From Desulfovibrionales bacterium (GTDB taxonomy: Bacteria; Desulfobacterota; Desulfovibrionia; Desulfovibrionales; Desulfomicrobiaceae): DNA of 54,585 nucleotides. Shown here one piece after another: positions 52,612 to 54,585 of the stretch. The position numbers and the translations under genes are program-made. Under the pieces are notes generated by a model that did no database searches, was not told where the DNA came from, and saw only the letters and a program-made list of their open reading frames with translations. The DNA lies in NCBI GenBank assembly GCA_012729655.1, contig JAAYCS010000061.1, forward strand, positions 1 through 54,585, given 5' to 3'. Position 1 is the stretch's first letter; the number at the start of each line of letters is the position of its first letter.

Positions 52612-54093
52612 ATGCACACCAAACATAACTTCCCCGAGAGTACGGTCGATTACGCCAGGATCGTTGGGCGCTGCAGAGAAGGCATCGCCGTTCTGAAGGG
52701 CGGCCAGATCGCGTACGCCAACGATGCCTTTTGCGCCATGGCCGGACGCGAACACCATGCCCTCCTGGGCCAGCGGTTTTTCAGCTTGGTGGATGCGCAG
52801 GACCAGAGCAAAGCGGAATCCGGGTATCTCGACATCTGTGCGGGAAAAACGCCTGCTGAACCCTGGGAGATGCAATTGCCAGGACCTGCTGACCCGACCT
52901 GGGTGGAAATGGACATGTCCCTGCTGGAGTCTGTCCCGGTTCCCCTGGTGCTCGTTTCCCTGCTCGACACCACGGCCAAGCGTGAGGCCTTACATGAAGT
53001 CACGCGGCTGAACGATCGGCTGGAAAGCATCCTGCACTCCATGCACGATGTGGTCGTTTCCTTTTCCGCCGCCGACAGGAGGATCCTGGCCATCAATCCT
53101 GCTGCCGAACAACTCTTCGGCATCCCGCTCAGGACCCTGGCCAAGGCCCGAGAGGACGACCTGCTCGGCTTCGTTCATCCGGACGATCGCGAGGTGGTGC
53201 AGGCCTTCTACCGGGACCTCTCCAGCGAAGAGTACGGGGAGTTGGAGTACCGGATTGTCAGGGCAAACAGAAAGGTCAGATGGGTGCGCGACGAAGGATA
53301 CATTGTCTACTGCCGGAAACGCGATGTGCAGCGCATGGACCACGTCATCCGCGACATCACGGAGGAGAAGAAGGCGGTGGAAGCCCTGCATCGCAGCGAG
53401 CAGAAATACAGGGACTTCTTTCACGGCACCAAGGACATGGCCTTTTGCCTCACCCCGGACGGAATTTTTCTGGATATCAACGACGCAGGGATTGAGCTGC
53501 TGGGTTTCTCCGGCAAGGAGGAGGCCCTGCGCAGCGAGGTCAATCGGTTCTTCGAGCTGGATTCAACGAGAGCGGAAATTCTGGCCGAGCTGAACGAACA
53601 GGGCTTTGTCGCCAACAAGCACGTCCGTCTGCGGGCGATTTCCGGCGCATCCCTGGAACTGGACGTCACAGCCAGGGCGAAAACAGATGATGCAGGGTAC
53701 CTGCTCTATTACGAGGGCATCGCCACCAACATAACGCAGGCCATGGAGGATCAGCGGAACAGGGTGCTCCGCAATGCCGCCGGAGGGATGTGCCACTATC
53801 TCAACACCCACCTCATGCAGATCATGAACGCGCAGGCAGGCATGGAAGAGGAACTCGATGAAATCGATGAAGAACTCTTGAAGGCCGCCACGGCGGAAGA
53901 CAAGGACGCGGCCTGGGCTGACGGACGCGATGTCGTGAGATCCTACTCGCGGGACATCGGCAGGGCCTGCCGGAAGGTCAGCGACGTGACCAGGGCCTTC
54001 AACTCCGCATTCCTCACCTACCGGGAGGAGAAATACCTGGACAAGGCCATACTGGACATATTCAACGCTCCCTCATCGGCAACTGCCGGCTGA
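52612..54093 (+). CDS. Triple-PAS sensor protein with an orphan H-box
   Basis: 493 residues, soluble. Three PAS domains lie at about 12-125 (ARIVGRCREGIAVLKGGQIAYAND), 135-255 (LESILHSMHDVVVSFSAADRRILAIN, with a PAC segment VRWVRDEGYIV) and 265-385 (YRDFFHGTKDMAFCLTPDG). The last 110 residues open with NAAGGMCHYLNTHLMQIMNA, which looks like the histidine-kinase H-box (G-x-AHD-x-NNLL). There is no ATPase domain (no N, G1 or G2 box) before the stop. It may be phosphorylated by another kinase, act as a scaffold, or be a truncated kinase. No response regulator is adjacent. Confidence 0.8.
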   Translation: MHTKHNFPESTVDYARIVGRCREGIAVLKGGQIAYANDAFCAMAGREHHALLGQRFFSLVDAQDQSKAESGYLDICAGKTPAEPWEMQLPGPADPTWVEMDMSLLESVPVPLVLVSLLDTTAKREALHEVTRLNDRLESILHSMHDVVVSFSAADRRILAINPAAEQLFGIPLRTLAKAREDDLLGFVHPDDREVVQAFYRDLSSEEYGELEYRIVRANRKVRWVRDEGYIVYCRKRDVQRMDHVIRDITEEKKAVEALHRSEQKYRDFFHGTKDMAFCLTPDGIFLDINDAGIELLGFSGKEEALRSEVNRFFELDSTRAEILAELNEQGFVANKHVRLRAISGASLELDVTARAKTDDAGYLLYYEGIATNITQAMEDQRNRVLRNAAGGMCHYLNTHLMQIMNAQAGMEEELDEIDEELLKAATAEDKDAAWADGRDVVRSYSRDIGRACRKVSDVTRAFNSAFLTYREEKYLDKAILDIFNAPSSATAG

Positions 54094-54226
54094 TCCAACC
54101 CTCAGGACACTTTGGGTATGCTCACACTGCCGGGACCACCCAGCGCAGCAGGGGGGATGCTGAGCAGACCCCGCGCCAGGAACCTATCCCGCCATGTCGG
54201 CAGCATCTATGTCCTTTTTGGCATAA

Positions 54227-54481
54227 ACAACTTGTCAAGCCGGAAATCCCAAGGCTGGATTCCTGGTCGTGTCCATGGACTTCATGATGGCCACACTCAA
54301 GCGCGCCGACAGGAAACGCGGCTACTTCATGATCGATTCGAGCACCTGGGCGGCGGCCAGGAAGGATTTGGGCAACCTGCAGATTCTGTTCATGGGCGAC
54401 AGGTTTCTCGTGAACACCTACAATGCCTTGACCCGACCTGCGGACGGCACCGCCGGCACCCCAAGTTTGACAGCGGCCTGA
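54227..54481 (+). pseudogene. C-terminal fragment of a TupA-like tungstate-binding protein
   Basis: The frame after a TAA at 54224-54226 reads ...AGNPKAGFLVVSMDFMMATL, KRADRKRGYFMIDSSTWAAA, RKDLGNLQILFMGDRFLVNT and so on for about 85 residues. The GYFMIDSSTW block and the following FxGD-x-x-L-x-NTY stretch resemble the second half of TupA-type binding proteins, which are normally about 270 residues. The signal peptide and first lobe are missing. There is a GTG at 54269 but no ribosome site. Likely a decayed gene. Confidence 0.55.
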
Positions 54482-54585
54482 GGCTAACACCTCGAAGTTA
54501 TGACTTATATTGTTTTTTAATGCCCAATTTGTAGTACGTACAAAATAGACATAAACATTGCTATTCATGAATAATAATGCTACTC
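54482..54585. other. AT-rich terminal stretch
   Basis: About 100 bp of clearly lower GC than the rest of the window, with an inverted repeat TTGTA-GTACG-TACAA at 54529-54543 and ATTCATGAAT near 54563-54572. It may be a promoter region for a gene beyond the window or the edge of a transferred segment. Confidence 0.35.

Noticed and set aside
1-54585. CRISPR arrays, tRNA genes, rRNA genes, insertion sequences
   Set aside because: I saw no regularly spaced direct repeats, no tRNA T-loop motif in a cloverleaf context, no rRNA-like stretch and no transposase frame.

Overview
The window is GC-rich chromosomal DNA with short intergenic gaps and many ATGA start/stop overlaps. The gene set suggests an anaerobic, respiratory deltaproteobacterium of the Desulfovibrionales, perhaps a Desulfomicrobium-like sulfate reducer. 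The support is: NrfHA cytochrome c nitrite reductase, a strict-anaerobe-type hybrid cluster protein (Hcp), a membrane complex related to energy-converting hydrogenases, a molybdenum cofactor gene, a remnant that looks like a tungstate-binding protein, and a complete dcw division/cell-wall operon. The taxonomic assignment is inference; no rRNA or tRNA gene was seen.

Layout. 1-5749: housekeeping genes (partial MATE exporter, TraB-family protein, TtcA-like tRNA thiolase, rpoZ-dnaJ, moaC, uspA). 5789-8308: polar amino-acid ABC transporter (permease, binding protein, permease) with no ATPase gene beside it. 8432-26034 (minus strand): dcw operon in the order mraZ-rsmH-ftsL-ftsI-murE-murF-mraY-murD-ftsW-murG-murC-ftsQ-ftsA-ftsZ, followed by a radical SAM gene. 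Its promoter lies inside four 10-bp-spaced GTGRN/GTGGN boxes typical of MraZ autoregulation. murB and ddl are not in the cluster.

26511-36355: an eight-gene Hyf/Ehr-type operon. It holds two tandem HyfB-like antiporter subunits separated by a translationally coupled HTH-EIIA(Ntr) fusion protein, then HyfC-, HyfE-, HyfF- and HyfG-like subunits and a ferredoxin-NuoB-like (HyfH-HyfI) fusion. The large subunit has lost most of the cysteines that hold the NiFe centre, so this is probably a complex I-related ion pump that is not a hydrogenase. It is the most interesting system in the window.

36368-44352: gluQRS, a DUF488 gene, then a nitrogen-oxide detoxification neighbourhood (hcp, an HPP-family membrane protein and a CBS-pair protein on the minus strand; nrfHA on the plus strand). 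Between them lies a collapsed TetR-controlled efflux operon: an intact tetR with an apparent operator, followed by remnants of an adaptor and an ABC permease.

44412-54585: a GATase, a CobD-CobQ fusion coupled to an AlaX-type editing protein and a LysE exporter, a GDSL hydrolase, a Lar-like zinc-ribbon protein, about 1.2 kb of mostly non-coding DNA with several strong hairpins/terminators (candidate small RNAs), rnk, a FemX-like protein, a triple-PAS protein with an orphan H-box, and a truncated TupA-like gene before an AT-rich end.
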